64,000 nucleotides of DNA from Acidobacteriota bacterium (GTDB lineage Bacteria; Acidobacteriota; Vicinamibacteria; Vicinamibacterales; SCN-69-37): NCBI GenBank assembly GCA_947467605.1, contig CANIII010000001.1:231120-295119 (forward strand), given 5' to 3'. Numbering within the stretch: position 1 is the stretch's first letter; every line of letters begins with the position of its first letter. Below, in pieces: positions 1-8,632 of the stretch. The translations under genes were made by a program, and so were the position numbers. The notes under the pieces were generated by a model. It did no database searches, was not told the DNA's origin, and was given only the letters and a program-made list of their open reading frames with translations.

Positions 1-184
1 TCAGCGGTGCGGCGGGCTTGATCGTCGATATGTAGATGTAGCCGCCGGCCGTGACCGCCTGCCGAACCGTCGGCCCCGGAACAGTCGCCGTGGCGATCTG
101 GGCCGGCGTGGCCCTGAGCCAGCCAACGCCCACACCACCCACAAGAACGAGTGCGGCGAGGCAGATGGCAATACGCAGAGGCAT
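1..184 (-). CDS. N-terminal part of a secreted or membrane-anchored protein (runs off the left edge)
   Basis: The reading frame starts at an ATG at 184 and stays open to base 1, so only the first 61 residues are present. They begin MPLRIAICLAALVLVGGVGV, a short basic start followed by a long hydrophobic stretch typical of a signal peptide or single anchor. The rest, including AGGYIYISTIKPAAPL, fits no family I recognise. A possible -10 box (TATTCT, minus strand, 195-200) lies only about 10 bases from the ATG, so the transcript may be nearly leaderless. The gene is divergent from the one at 228. Function unknown. Confidence 0.6.
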   Translation of the reverse strand, partial: MPLRIAICLAALVLVGGVGVGWLRATPAQIATATVPGPTVRQAVTAGGYIYISTIKPAAPL

Positions 185-227
185 CAGTGGTCATAGAATA
201 CCTTCGCTTCCCCACTCGGAGGGCCCA

Positions 228-1214
228 ATGAAGCGCACATCGTCGTTTCTTTTCGCAATCGCTCTGGTCCTCACCGCTGCGCCCATCCTGCGCGCAGATG
301 TGAAGACGCAGCACAAAGCCAGTTTTCAGCTCGGTGGCATGCTCGGCGGTCTCGTCAATCGCTTCGCCGGTGACGCCGCCAAAGACGGCGTCGTCAGCAC
401 GATGGCGGTCAAGGGCGCGCGCCAGATGAGCACGACCCCGTCGACGGGCCGCATCATCGATCTCGCCGAGGAGAAGGTCTACGACCTCGACATCAAGCGG
501 AAGGAATATCGCGTGACGACGTTCGCCGAGCTGCGCAAGCAGTGGCAGGACGCGCAGGCGAAGGCGCAGAAGGATGCGAAGTCGGCCAAAGGCGACGATC
601 AGCCGACGGATCCGAAACAGTCGGGCAAGCAGTACGAAGTCAGTGCGTCGGTCAAAGAGACTGGCCAGACCAAGAAGATCGCCGGCTACGACACGCACGA
701 AGTGGTGCTGACGATCACACTCCACGAGAAGGACAAGACGCTCGAGGCCGGCGGCGGCATGGAGATGACGAGCACGATGTGGCTGGCGCCCAAGATCGCG
801 GCGCTCGATGAGGTCGCCGAGTTCGACGCAAAGTTCGCGAAGGCCGTCTATGGCGACATGCTGATGAAGGTTGACCCGGCGCAGATGAGCACGCTCCTCG
901 CGCAGTATCCGTCGTTCAAGGAACTGGCCGACAAGATGGCGGCCGAGGGCAAGAAGCTGCAGGGCACGGCGCTCGTCACGACGACGGTGGTTGAAGCCGT
1001 CAAGAGCGCGGAAGAAGCGGCAGCGGCGCCCGCACCGTCGAGTGGCGGTGGCGGCGGCCTGATGGGCCGGCTCGCGAGCCGTGTGGCGCCGAAGCCAAAG
1101 ACCGGTGAGGCGCGTTCCAAAGTGTTCACGTCCACTGATGAAGTGATGTCGATTGAGACCGCGGTCGCTGATAGCGACACGGCCATTCCCGCTGGATTCA
1201 AGGAGAAGAAGTAA
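228..1214 (+). CDS. Secreted hypothetical protein, DUF4412-like
   Basis: The protein is 328 residues from the ATG at 228, which has a Shine-Dalgarno-like GGAGGG just upstream; the frame is open further 5' but that part has no protein character. Residues 1-24 (MKRTSSFLFAIALVLTAAPI...RADV) form a clear Sec signal peptide. The mature part has alternating strands with GRIIDLAEEKVYDLDIKRKEY, resembling the DUF4412 lipoprotein-like fold that reports on bound-state proteins. A Gly/Pro-rich linker (APAPSSGGGGGLMGRLASRV) lies near the C-terminus. The stop overlaps the next start by one base (TAATG), suggesting co-translation with the amidase. Biochemical role unknown. Confidence 0.75.
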   Translation: MKRTSSFLFAIALVLTAAPILRADVKTQHKASFQLGGMLGGLVNRFAGDAAKDGVVSTMAVKGARQMSTTPSTGRIIDLAEEKVYDLDIKRKEYRVTTFAELRKQWQDAQAKAQKDAKSAKGDDQPTDPKQSGKQYEVSASVKETGQTKKIAGYDTHEVVLTITLHEKDKTLEAGGGMEMTSTMWLAPKIAALDEVAEFDAKFAKAVYGDMLMKVDPAQMSTLLAQYPSFKELADKMAAEGKKLQGTALVTTTVVEAVKSAEEAAAAPAPSSGGGGGLMGRLASRVAPKPKTGEARSKVFTSTDEVMSIETAVADSDTAIPAGFKEKK

Positions 1215-3019
1215 TGTCCCGAGAGACGCGCCGCAAATTCCTGAAGACCGTGCCGGTGGCCGTGGCTGGAGCGATGGCCACGAAGACGTTTGCGCAGCAG
1301 GGCCCGCAGGCACCAACGGGACCGGTTACGGCCGAGACGATCGAGTGCGCGGAGAAGATTCCCGGCCTCGACTTCCACTCTGAAGAAGAAGCGGCGATGG
1401 CGCGCGGGCTGAATCAGAACCTCGCGACCTACACGCGGCTGCGGCAGGTGAACATTGGGCCGGAGATCGATCCGGCAATCATCTTCAAGCCGTCGCTGCC
1501 GGGGCAGGAACCGAAGGGCCCGGCCACGCCAGGCGCGAAACTCAACTACACGAAGGCACCACTCACGCTGAAGCGGCCCGCGAATCTCGAAGACGTCGCG
1601 TTCTGGCCGGTCACCCACCTGGCCGCGCTGATCGAACGCAAGCTCGTCACTTCGACGGAACTCACGCAGATGTATCTCGGCCGGCTCAAGCGCTATCAGC
1701 CGACGCTCAACTTCTACGTCACGCTGACCGAAGACCTCGCGTTGAAACAAGCCGCGCAGGCCGATGCGGAGATCAAAGCCGGCAAATACAAGGGCCCGCT
1801 GCATGGCATGCCGTGGGGCGGCAAGGATCTGCTGGCCACCAAGGGCATCAAGACCACCTGGGGCGGCGAGCCCTACATGGAACAGGTCTTCGACTACAAC
1901 GCGAGCGTCGTGGATCGGTTGACGGAAGCCGGGGCGGTGCTCTGCGCCAAGCTGACGCTCGGCGCATTGGCACAGGGCGACCAGTGGTTCGGCGGCCAGA
2001 CGAAGAATCCGTGGAATGGTCGCGGCTCCAGCGGTTCATCCGCCGGTCCGGGCTCGGCTACAGCCGCCGGCTGTGTGGCCTTCGCCATCGGCACCGAGAC
2101 GCAGGGCTCGATCATCTCTCCCTCGACGGCCAACGGCGTCGTCGGACTCCGTCCGACGTACGGCCGCGTGAGCCGTTACGGCGCGATGGCGCTGTCAAAC
2201 ACGATGGACAAGCTCGGACCGATGTGTCGGTACGTGGAAGACACGATGCTCGTGCTGAACGTGATCTACGGACCCGACAAGAAAGACAGCTCAGTGGCTG
2301 ACGCAGCGTTCACGTGGAATCCGGCGCTGCCGCTTGCGGGGATCAAGATCGGGTATGTGAAGAGCGAGTTCGATGCGCCTCCGCCCGCCTCTGCTCCCGC
2401 GGCGGGCGCCGCAGCTCCGGCAGGCCGGGCAGGTGGCGGTGGTGCGGGCGCTGCGGGTGGTCGTGGTGGTGGCGGGCTCACGCCGGAACAGCAGGCGGAG
2501 CGACGCAAGAACTTCGACGATGTGCTGGCGACGTATCGGAAGCTGGGCGCAAAGATCGAAGCGGTGGACTTGCCGGATATGTCGATCGCCAATGCGATCA
2601 GCTTCATCCTCACCACCGAAGCGGCGGCATCGTTTGACGATGTCACGCGCAATGGCGAAGTGGACTTACTCGCGACGGGCCAGTCGCGGAGCACGTGGCC
2701 AAACACGTTCAAGACGGCGCGGTTCGTTCCGGCGGTCGAGTACATCCGTGCTCAGCGCGCGCGTGTGTTGCTGATGCGCGAATTCGACAAGCTCATGAGC
2801 CAGCATCAGGTCATCCTGCATGCGGGCAGCGATCAGACGCTCGCCACGACCAACCTCACCGGCCACCCGGCGATGGCGGTCAAGTGCGGCATCGTCAACA
2901 ACGCACCGCAGATTCTGATGTTGACCGGCCGCTTGTATGACGAAGGCACCATGGCGCGCGTCGCCATGGCGTTCGAGCAGGCGACGGAGTGGAAAGATCG
3001 CCATCCGAAGATGGCGTAG
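1214..3019 (+). CDS. Tat-exported amidase (amidase signature family)
   Basis: This 601-residue protein should hydrolyse C-N amide bonds of an unknown substrate outside the cytoplasm. The N-terminus RETRRKFLKTVPVAVAGA is a twin-arginine signal. The Ser-cisSer-Lys triad of the amidase-signature fold is visible: Lys204 in GMPWGGKDLLATKG, the serine loop GRGSSGSSAGPG near residue 272, and the probable nucleophile Ser299 in GTETQGSIISPST followed by GVVGLRPTYGRVSRYG. A Pro/Ala/Gly-rich low-complexity insert lies near residues 390-425, probably a surface loop. It starts inside the stop of the upstream secreted gene, so the two are likely translated together. Substrate (peptide, nitrile-derived amide, other) cannot be told. 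Confidence 0.92.
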   Translation: MSRETRRKFLKTVPVAVAGAMATKTFAQQGPQAPTGPVTAETIECAEKIPGLDFHSEEEAAMARGLNQNLATYTRLRQVNIGPEIDPAIIFKPSLPGQEPKGPATPGAKLNYTKAPLTLKRPANLEDVAFWPVTHLAALIERKLVTSTELTQMYLGRLKRYQPTLNFYVTLTEDLALKQAAQADAEIKAGKYKGPLHGMPWGGKDLLATKGIKTTWGGEPYMEQVFDYNASVVDRLTEAGAVLCAKLTLGALAQGDQWFGGQTKNPWNGRGSSGSSAGPGSATAAGCVAFAIGTETQGSIISPSTANGVVGLRPTYGRVSRYGAMALSNTMDKLGPMCRYVEDTMLVLNVIYGPDKKDSSVADAAFTWNPALPLAGIKIGYVKSEFDAPPPASAPAAGAAAPAGRAGGGGAGAAGGRGGGGLTPEQQAERRKNFDDVLATYRKLGAKIEAVDLPDMSIANAISFILTTEAAASFDDVTRNGEVDLLATGQSRSTWPNTFKTARFVPAVEYIRAQRARVLLMREFDKLMSQHQVILHAGSDQTLATTNLTGHPAMAVKCGIVNNAPQILMLTGRLYDEGTMARVAMAFEQATEWKDRHPKMA

Positions 3020-3022
3020 TGC

Positions 3023-5929
3023 CTACATCCGCTTCTTCGGCACCATGATCACGTCGTTGGGCTCGATGATGAAGGTCATCATTGACTTGAGGTCGATCGG
3101 GACCGGCTTGTTGACCCTCGCTTTCGGGTCATAGCGAGTAATCTGAATTCGGTTCGCGGCGCCCTCTGGCTTCACGCCGCCAACTTTCAGCAATGCTCGT
3201 TCCAGTGTGAGATTCGGCTCCCACTGGTGTTCGCCTGGCATCCCGACTGAGCCCTGAACAAAGAACTTCGGCGCAACAGGCACATCGATCGTGTCGTTGT
3301 CGAGGAGCTGCACATCTGCCAGCTGGCCGTTGTCGAGGTCGTCGCGCGAGTAGACTTCCCATCCCTCGAACATGTGACCGACGGTCGCAGCGGACTGTCC
3401 ACTCGCACGCTTCACGCGAATCTGCCGGCCCGCGGAAGGCAGAAGTCCATTCGCCTTGTTGAGCGCGTCTGAGAGGTTCAGTCGGTCGGCTGTCATGGCG
3501 ATGTTGCCCGGATTCCGCACAGCGCCCTGAACCTTGATGGATGACGAGTGATAGCCCATGACGGTGATGTCGACTTGGCAGTCATCGAAGATCTTCCCAT
3601 CCAGAAGCGCCTTGCGGATCACCGCGTCCGCGTCGGTGATCGACAAAGCGCCAACCTTGACCTGGTTGTACAGGAGCGGCAGTGCGACGGTGCCGTCCTT
3701 CTGCACGGTGTATTCCATCTGCCTGAAATCAGCCTGCGACACGCCGCCGGAATAGACCGTGACGTGAAGGACATCGTTTGGGCCAATCACGTAGCCGGGC
3801 ACCTGCTTCGGCGGCGCGTTCGTTGGAACCGGAGGCACCACAGGCTGCTCGCTTTGGCCACTGCGGTACGGCCGCATCTGCGTGGCCGGCCCAATCGGCG
3901 GTGCCGTCGCCAACATCTCAAACAGGGACGGGCCGAGGTTGACCGGACGAACGCCGGGGTTGATCTCACCCGGCAACGCACTCGGCGCGCGGCCTTCGAT
4001 CGACACCAGCACACTCGTCGCCATCACCTGCTTTGCGCGCAGGGCTGCACGCACAGCCATTTGCAACGCAGCAACGGTCAGTCCGGCCGCGTTCACCTTG
4101 CCGGCGTACGGGACCAGGATCGTGCCGTCTTCCTGAACGGTGTAGTCCTTGCTGATGTCCATACTGCGGCTCGGCGCCGTGGTGTTCGCTCCCTGAGTCA
4201 GCGCCTCATACGCAAGCCTCAGGCGCTGTTCGGTGGCACTGGCGTCCTCATGCTTAGTTCGGGCCGCATCCACCATTGACTGGACGCGCAGCCTGATCTG
4301 CCGATTCACTGACGCGATATCAGCATCAATCGCAACGATCCTCGGATGAACGGTGCCGTAGCCGTTTTCGGCCGTCAGGCGCTTCTTGGACTTATCCAAC
4401 TCTTCAAGTTGGTTCATGTAGTTCACGACAAACGCGTCTGCCGTCACGGCTGGCAAAGTCGCCGTGCTCATGACGACTCCGTCCGAACTTGAGGCGTAGA
4501 GTTTGAGACGGTCTGCCTCCGCCTTTGCTCTCTCCGCGTCGCCCTTGGCACGGTTCCAATCGGTGTAGGCGCTGGCAATCAGCATGTCTGCCTGGCGCGC
4601 AGTGAGCTTTGTCGAAGCGCCACTGACCATCACTTCCAGTCGAATGCGCTGACCGACGGCGATCTTCTGTTCCGCCGAACTATCCCCTTCTGCCACTCCG
4701 CCGACGATGCCGTCAGAGACACCGCCCGCAACGCCACTTGCTGCGCCACCTTCGACGCCTCCCTTCACGCCGCCAATGACGCCTGCGGTCACGTCGCCCT
4801 TCACGCCGCCAACAATGCCGCCGGTCACGCCCTGCACGACACCGTCGACGATGCCCGACACCACTTGCCGTCCCTGCACGCGCTGTGACGCGAGACCAAT
4901 CAAGGCTGTCAGCAGAATCGCCACGCCCGCCATCCAGTGGCCCCGCCCTCTCACTGTCTGCACATCGTCAGGCGCCAGGATCCGTTTCACGCGCGTGAGC
5001 AATGACCCGCCGTTGGCCGCGAGCATCGGCTCGGGCACCTGACGCATCGATTCGAGATCCGCGAGTGCGGAGGCGTAGGTGACACGATCTTCGCCGCACA
5101 CGGCGATCGCCACGTCGTCGCAGCACAGTTCGCGCTCGTGTCGCACACGACGCGAGACCAGCCACACGGCGGGGTGATAGAAGAGCAGCGTCTCGATCGC
5201 TGACTGGAGCAGATTCACGAGATAGTCGTGCCGCTTGATGTGCGCGAGTTCATGCGCGACGAGCGCATCGATCTGCGCAATCGAGAGACCCGTCATCGCC
5301 TGCGCGGGCAACAGCACGACCGGCTTCAGCCAGCCCATCGCAGTCGGCACCTGCACAAGAGCGGACTCGAGCACGGTCACGGCGCCGGTGATGTTGAGCG
5401 CGGCCATCAGGCGCTCGGCGTTCGACAGAATCTCGAGACGCGGCTCACGCACGAAGGTCCGCGTGAGGCGACGGGCCATCAGCCAGCCCATGGAGAGGCG
5501 CACGGACAGCAACGCGACGCCGAGCAGCCACGACGCGAGCAGCAGGTTGGCTGCAAACGGCGAGACGCGGACGGAGTAGATCTTCGTGAGCGCGAAAGAG
5601 AGCCGCCCTTCGAGAGCAGGGCGGCCTACGTACTCCACGGGCGCGGCGTTCGAATCATCTGTAGGGCGCCGGCCTTCAAGACCAGGCCGGCCTACGTACT
5701 CAACAGGCGCAGCGTTCGCATTGTCGACAGAACGCCGGCCTTCAAGATCAGGCCGGCCTGCATACCCAGTCACCACCGGCGCTGCCGCCATCAGCACGAG
5801 CGCGGCGACGCCGATGTAGTAGCGCGCATTCGCCGTGCGGGCAAGTTTCATAAGCAGCCACGCCGTCGCGCCGATGAGCGCGCCTTGCCAGATGAAATGC
5901 AGCAACGAGAGGGCGACGACGACGCTCAT
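3023..5929 (-). CDS. M56 (BlaR1-type) membrane metallopeptidase fused to SLBB/polysaccharide-export-like domains
   Basis: The 968-residue protein combines two parts not usually joined. Residues 1-350 are a BlaR1/M56 integral-membrane peptidase with about four membrane helices, the zinc motif HELAH at 226-230, a following IKRHD, and HERELCCDD near 264-272 supplying the third ligand. After the last helix (about 333-348) comes a Gly/Val repeat (GGVKG.. units, about 357-414), a charged helical stretch, then two copies of polysaccharide-export/SLBB-like sequence: YTVQEDGTILVPYAGKV, and VPGYVIGPNDVLHVTVYSGG with a later VQGAVRNPGNIAM and VQGSVGMPGEH. In BlaR1 the C-terminal part is the periplasmic sensor, so the export-like domains may sense envelope polysaccharide. 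It overlaps the BlaI gene by 4 bases (ATGA). A 22-residue triplicated insert lies at about residues 50-112. Confidence 0.9.
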   Translation of the reverse strand: MSVVVALSLLHFIWQGALIGATAWLLMKLARTANARYYIGVAALVLMAAAPVVTGYAGRPDLEGRRSVDNANAAPVEYVGRPGLEGRRPTDDSNAAPVEYVGRPALEGRLSFALTKIYSVRVSPFAANLLLASWLLGVALLSVRLSMGWLMARRLTRTFVREPRLEILSNAERLMAALNITGAVTVLESALVQVPTAMGWLKPVVLLPAQAMTGLSIAQIDALVAHELAHIKRHDYLVNLLQSAIETLLFYHPAVWLVSRRVRHERELCCDDVAIAVCGEDRVTYASALADLESMRQVPEPMLAANGGSLLTRVKRILAPDDVQTVRGRGHWMAGVAILLTALIGLASQRVQGRQVVSGIVDGVVQGVTGGIVGGVKGDVTAGVIGGVKGGVEGGAASGVAGGVSDGIVGGVAEGDSSAEQKIAVGQRIRLEVMVSGASTKLTARQADMLIASAYTDWNRAKGDAERAKAEADRLKLYASSSDGVVMSTATLPAVTADAFVVNYMNQLEELDKSKKRLTAENGYGTVHPRIVAIDADIASVNRQIRLRVQSMVDAARTKHEDASATEQRLRLAYEALTQGANTTAPSRSMDISKDYTVQEDGTILVPYAGKVNAAGLTVAALQMAVRAALRAKQVMATSVLVSIEGRAPSALPGEINPGVRPVNLGPSLFEMLATAPPIGPATQMRPYRSGQSEQPVVPPVPTNAPPKQVPGYVIGPNDVLHVTVYSGGVSQADFRQMEYTVQKDGTVALPLLYNQVKVGALSITDADAVIRKALLDGKIFDDCQVDITVMGYHSSSIKVQGAVRNPGNIAMTADRLNLSDALNKANGLLPSAGRQIRVKRASGQSAATVGHMFEGWEVYSRDDLDNGQLADVQLLDNDTIDVPVAPKFFVQGSVGMPGEHQWEPNLTLERALLKVGGVKPEGAANRIQITRYDPKARVNKPVPIDLKSMMTFIIEPNDVIMVPKKRM
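5602..5757. repeat. Three 66-bp tandem copies of a palindromic repeat inside the M56 gene
   Basis: Three hairpins with perfect 8-bp stems and 8-base loops lie exactly 66 bp apart. Stems GCCGCCCT/AGGGCGGC are at 5602-5625, and GCCGGCCT/AGGCCGGC at 5668-5691 and 5734-5757, with loops TCGAGAGC, TCAAGACC and TCAAGATC. The first stem differs from the others at compensating positions, so pairing is conserved rather than sequence. The period is 22 codons, giving the peptide repeat NAAPVEYVGRPGLEGRRPTD between the first two membrane helices. It looks like a REP-type element that entered and expanded in frame. Confidence 0.85.
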
Positions 5930-6312
5930 TTGCGCTTCTCCTGTTCGATGAGGCGGCGGATCTCGGCGAGTTCTTCCTTTGATGCAGGATGCGTGCTGAG
6001 GGCGTGCATGACCAGGCGTGCGGCCGAACCGCCGAAGGCTTTGGTGATGAGGTCGCCGACCAGTTGCCGCTGCGTGTGCTGTTGCGGCAAGCGAGCGGCG
6101 TAGATGTGCGTCCGCGACGTCTCATCGCGGCTGACGATGCCCTTCTCCGCCATAATCTGCATGAGCTTCAGGGTCGTCGTGTAACCCGTGGCCTTGTCGC
6201 CGGCGTTCGCGGCGATGGCCTCGTGCACCTGCCGCACAGTGGCGGGACCCTGTTCCCAGAGCACCTGGAGAATGGCCAGCTCGGCGCCGGTCGGACGAGG
6301 TGTTTTCGACAT
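5926..6312 (-). CDS. BlaI/MecI/CopY-family transcriptional repressor
   Basis: The 128-residue protein is a winged-helix repressor of the penicillinase-repressor family, with MSKTPRPTGAELAILQVLWE, ATVRQVHEAI, TGYTTTLKLMQIMAEKGIVS and a C-terminal dimerisation helix pair. In characterised systems the repressor blocks its own operon until the M56 partner senses a signal and the repressor is cleaved. Its stop overlaps the start of the downstream M56-SLBB gene, so the pair is co-transcribed. The promoter just upstream carries a palindrome between -35 and -10, and the ATG is almost at the predicted transcription start. The inducing signal is not evident; nothing in this window links it to beta-lactams. 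Confidence 0.93.
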   Translation of the reverse strand: MSKTPRPTGAELAILQVLWEQGPATVRQVHEAIAANAGDKATGYTTTLKLMQIMAEKGIVSRDETSRTHIYAARLPQQHTQRQLVGDLITKAFGGSAARLVMHALSTHPASKEELAEIRRLIEQEKRK

Positions 6313-6319
6313 GCGCCGG

Positions 6320-6362
6320 AGTATCTACGAACTAATTCGTATGTGTCAACGAAAACTTTCGT
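6320..6362 (-). promoter_or_regulatory. Promoter and probable BlaI-type operator of the repressor/M56 operon
   Basis: On the minus strand a perfect -35 TTGACA (6344-6349) is followed after 18 bases by GATACT (6320-6325), or after 16 by TAGATA. The spacer is almost filled by the palindrome TACGAA-N4-TTCGTA (6326-6341). A second dyad, ACGAAA-AC-TTTCGT (6349-6362), shares the ACGAA half-site and abuts the -35. The ATG at 6312 lies 7 bases past the -10, so the mRNA is probably leaderless. A TACAAT box at 6379-6384 could serve the divergent MFS gene, whose ATG is at 6393, so the operators may govern both directions. Confidence 0.75.
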
Positions 6363-6392
6363 CGATGCGTTTTCGCCCTACAATGCCCCCCG

Positions 6393-7607
6393 ATGACCGA
6401 CGCCGCTACCTCTGCCGCCGAGCGAGCCAACCAGCGCAACGCCGTCCTGGCTGGATTCCTCGGCTGGATGCTCGATGCCTTCGACTTCTTTGTGCTGACG
6501 TACGTGATCAACGACGTCGCCAAGGCGTTCGGCAAAGACCGGCCGGCCATTGCGCTGACCTTGACCCTCGCGATGATGATGCGACCGATCGGCGCCATCA
6601 TCTTCGGTCTGATGGCCGACCGATACGGCCGCCGGCTGCCCCTGATGATCAACGTCTGCCTGTTCGCGCTGATTTCGGTGCTCTCCGGTCTCGCGCCCAA
6701 CTACGCGACGTTCCTCGTGCTGCGCATGCTCTTCGGCGCGGCGATGGGCGGCGAATGGGGCGTCGGCGCATCGCTGGCGCTCGAGTCGGCACCTGCAAAG
6801 TGGCGCGGTGTGCTGTCAGGACTCCTGCAGGAAGGCTACGCAGCCGGCAACCTGCTCGCCGCCATCGCGTATCGCACGGTCTATCCACACTTCGGCTGGC
6901 GCGCGATGTTCTTCGTCGGCGGCCTGCCGGCCCTGCTCGCGATCTTCATTCGCTTCAAGGTGAAGGAATCGCCGGCGTGGCACGAGCACAAGACCGACTG
7001 GCCGACGTACAAGAAAGCGCTCTTCAGTCATCGGCGTCTTTTCGGCTATCTCGTCATTCTGATGACGTCGATGATGTTCGTGTCGCACGGCACGCAGGAT
7101 CTCTACCCCACGTTCCTGCAGCAGCAGCGTCACTACACGCCGCGTGAGACGGCAGACATCGCGATGCTGACGATGGCGGGCGCGATTCTCGGTGGCATCA
7201 TCTTCGGCTACATCTCCGACCGCATCGGCCGAAAGAAGACGATGATCTCGGCGGTGTCACTGTGCATGGTGTCGATCCCGCTGTGGATTGCGGCGCCGAC
7301 GACGCCGCTCCTGATCACGGGCGGTGTGCTGATGCAGTTCGGTGTGCAGGGCGCATGGGGCATCGTGCCAGCGCATTTGAATGAGCTGGCGCCTGGCATG
7401 TTGCGTGGGTTCTTCCCGGGGTTTGCCTATCAGCTCGGCGCGATGTTCTCGGCGAGCATTACCTACATTGAAGCGCTGGTCGGCGAGTACTTCACCTACT
7501 CGCAGTCGATGAGTATCATCGCCGCCAGCGCGCTGGTGCTCAGTGCCATCATGATTGCGCTCGGACCCGAGAAGCACGGCGTCTCGTTCCGAAAAGACGG
7601 GAAATAA
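6393..7607 (+). CDS. MFS transporter, sialate/lactate-type metabolite:H+ symporter family
   Basis: The 404-residue protein has about 12 hydrophobic segments and the MFS signatures GLMADRYGRRLPL (loop 2-3) and GYISDRIGRKKTM (loop 8-9). The opening NAVLAGFLGWMLDAFDFFVLTYVI and the EWGVGASLALES motif are typical of the sialic acid/lactate (NanT/JEN-like) branch, which imports carboxylated metabolites with protons across the inner membrane. It is divergent from the BlaI operon and shares its operator region. A -10 box (TACAAT) ends 8 bases before the ATG, suggesting a very short leader. Substrate cannot be assigned. Confidence 0.9.
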   Translation: MTDAATSAAERANQRNAVLAGFLGWMLDAFDFFVLTYVINDVAKAFGKDRPAIALTLTLAMMMRPIGAIIFGLMADRYGRRLPLMINVCLFALISVLSGLAPNYATFLVLRMLFGAAMGGEWGVGASLALESAPAKWRGVLSGLLQEGYAAGNLLAAIAYRTVYPHFGWRAMFFVGGLPALLAIFIRFKVKESPAWHEHKTDWPTYKKALFSHRRLFGYLVILMTSMMFVSHGTQDLYPTFLQQQRHYTPRETADIAMLTMAGAILGGIIFGYISDRIGRKKTMISAVSLCMVSIPLWIAAPTTPLLITGGVLMQFGVQGAWGIVPAHLNELAPGMLRGFFPGFAYQLGAMFSASITYIEALVGEYFTYSQSMSIIAASALVLSAIMIALGPEKHGVSFRKDGK

Positions 7608-8126
7608 CTATTCCACGCGCTCGATCGTGACCTTGTTCATGACGATCGGCGTCACCGGACGATCCTGCGAGTCGGTCTGCGTCTGACCGATCTTCGCCAC
7701 GACGTCGATGCCTTCGATGACCGCGCCGAACACGGAGTGGCGGCGATCAAGGTGCGGCGTCGGCCCCAGCGTGACAAAGAACTGGCTGCCGTTCGTATTC
7801 GGGCCGGCGTTGGCCATCGAGAGAATGCCGGCGCGGTCGTGCCGCAGCGACGGGTGGAACTCATCCTCGAAGTTGTAGCCCGGGCCGCCGTAGCCGAGAC
7901 CGAGCGGGTCGCCGCCCTGAATGACAAATCCCTGGATGACGCGGTGAAAGACGATGCCGTCGTAGTAGGGCGTCGAGCTCTTCACTTTGGTCTTCGGATG
8001 GGTCCACTCTTTCGACCCTTCGGCGAGTCCGACAAAGTTTGCGACTGTCTTTGGTGTCTTGTCTTCGAACAGTTCCGCAGTGAACTTTCCCAACGTCGTA
8101 TCGAAATGCGCGAGCACGCGTGCCAT
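7608..8126 (-). CDS. Cyclophilin-type peptidyl-prolyl cis-trans isomerase
   Basis: The 172-residue protein has no signal peptide, so it is a cytoplasmic proline isomerase assisting folding. The cyclophilin core is intact: YYDGIVFHRVIQGFVIQGGD with the catalytic Arg, then NFEDEF, GILSMANAGPNTNGSQFFVT and HLDRRHSVFGAVIEG. An AGGAG-like ribosome site (AGGAGAACCG) precedes the ATG. It converges on the MFS gene with no gap between the two stops. Confidence 0.95.
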   Translation of the reverse strand: MARVLAHFDTTLGKFTAELFEDKTPKTVANFVGLAEGSKEWTHPKTKVKSSTPYYDGIVFHRVIQGFVIQGGDPLGLGYGGPGYNFEDEFHPSLRHDRAGILSMANAGPNTNGSQFFVTLGPTPHLDRRHSVFGAVIEGIDVVAKIGQTQTDSQDRPVTPIVMNKVTIERVE

Positions 8127-8182
8127 CGGTTCTCCTGTCGTAGTCGGGGCCCTGTGGCGCCCGAACGGCGTCCTAACAGTGT

Positions 8183-8632
8183 ATGTCGTACCGCATCGCC
8201 AAATCGGTCTGGGTCCCGCGCCCCATCGACGAGGTCTTCGAATTCTTCGGGAATGCCGCCAATCTTGAAAAGATGACGCCCCCGTGGCTCGCGTTCAAGA
8301 TCCTCACACCTCAGCCCATCGAGATGCGCGCTGGTACTCTCATCGACTATCGGATCTCACTCCGGGGCCTGCCGATGCGCTGGCGGAGCGAGATCACGGT
8401 CTGGAAGCCGCCGTTCGAGTTCGTCGACGAACAGCTCAAAGGGCCGTATCGCCGGTGGCACCATCGTCACACCTTTGAGACGTGGGATGGCGGCACACTG
8501 GTCGGCGACGAGGTCACCTACGACGTCCTGGGCGGCGACCTCATTCATCGTCTCTTTGTCGTTGGTGACTTGAAGAAGATCTTTGCGTTTCGCGAAGAGA
8601 CGCTGCACCGCCTATTTGATCAACGCGCGTAA
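8183..8632 (+). CDS. SRPBCC-family ligand-binding protein
   Basis: The 149-residue protein fits the START/Bet v 1-like SRPBCC fold (COG4276-type cell-division-inhibitor-like proteins). It opens with VWVPRPIDEVFEFFGNAANLEKMTPPW, the usual first strand and helix, and ends with the long helix KIFAFREETLHRLFDQR. Such proteins bind hydrophobic ligands or act as aromatase/cyclases; no catalytic assignment is possible. Its 3' end overlaps the convergent TPR lipoprotein gene by 21 bases. Confidence 0.85.
   Translation: MSYRIAKSVWVPRPIDEVFEFFGNAANLEKMTPPWLAFKILTPQPIEMRAGTLIDYRISLRGLPMRWRSEITVWKPPFEFVDEQLKGPYRRWHHRHTFETWDGGTLVGDEVTYDVLGGDLIHRLFVVGDLKKIFAFREETLHRLFDQRA

Noticed and set aside
848..1804. 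Long minus-strand frame opposite the secreted protein and amidase genes
   Set aside because: Arg-rich, no protein motifs; it is the mirror of strong plus-strand genes in GC-rich DNA.
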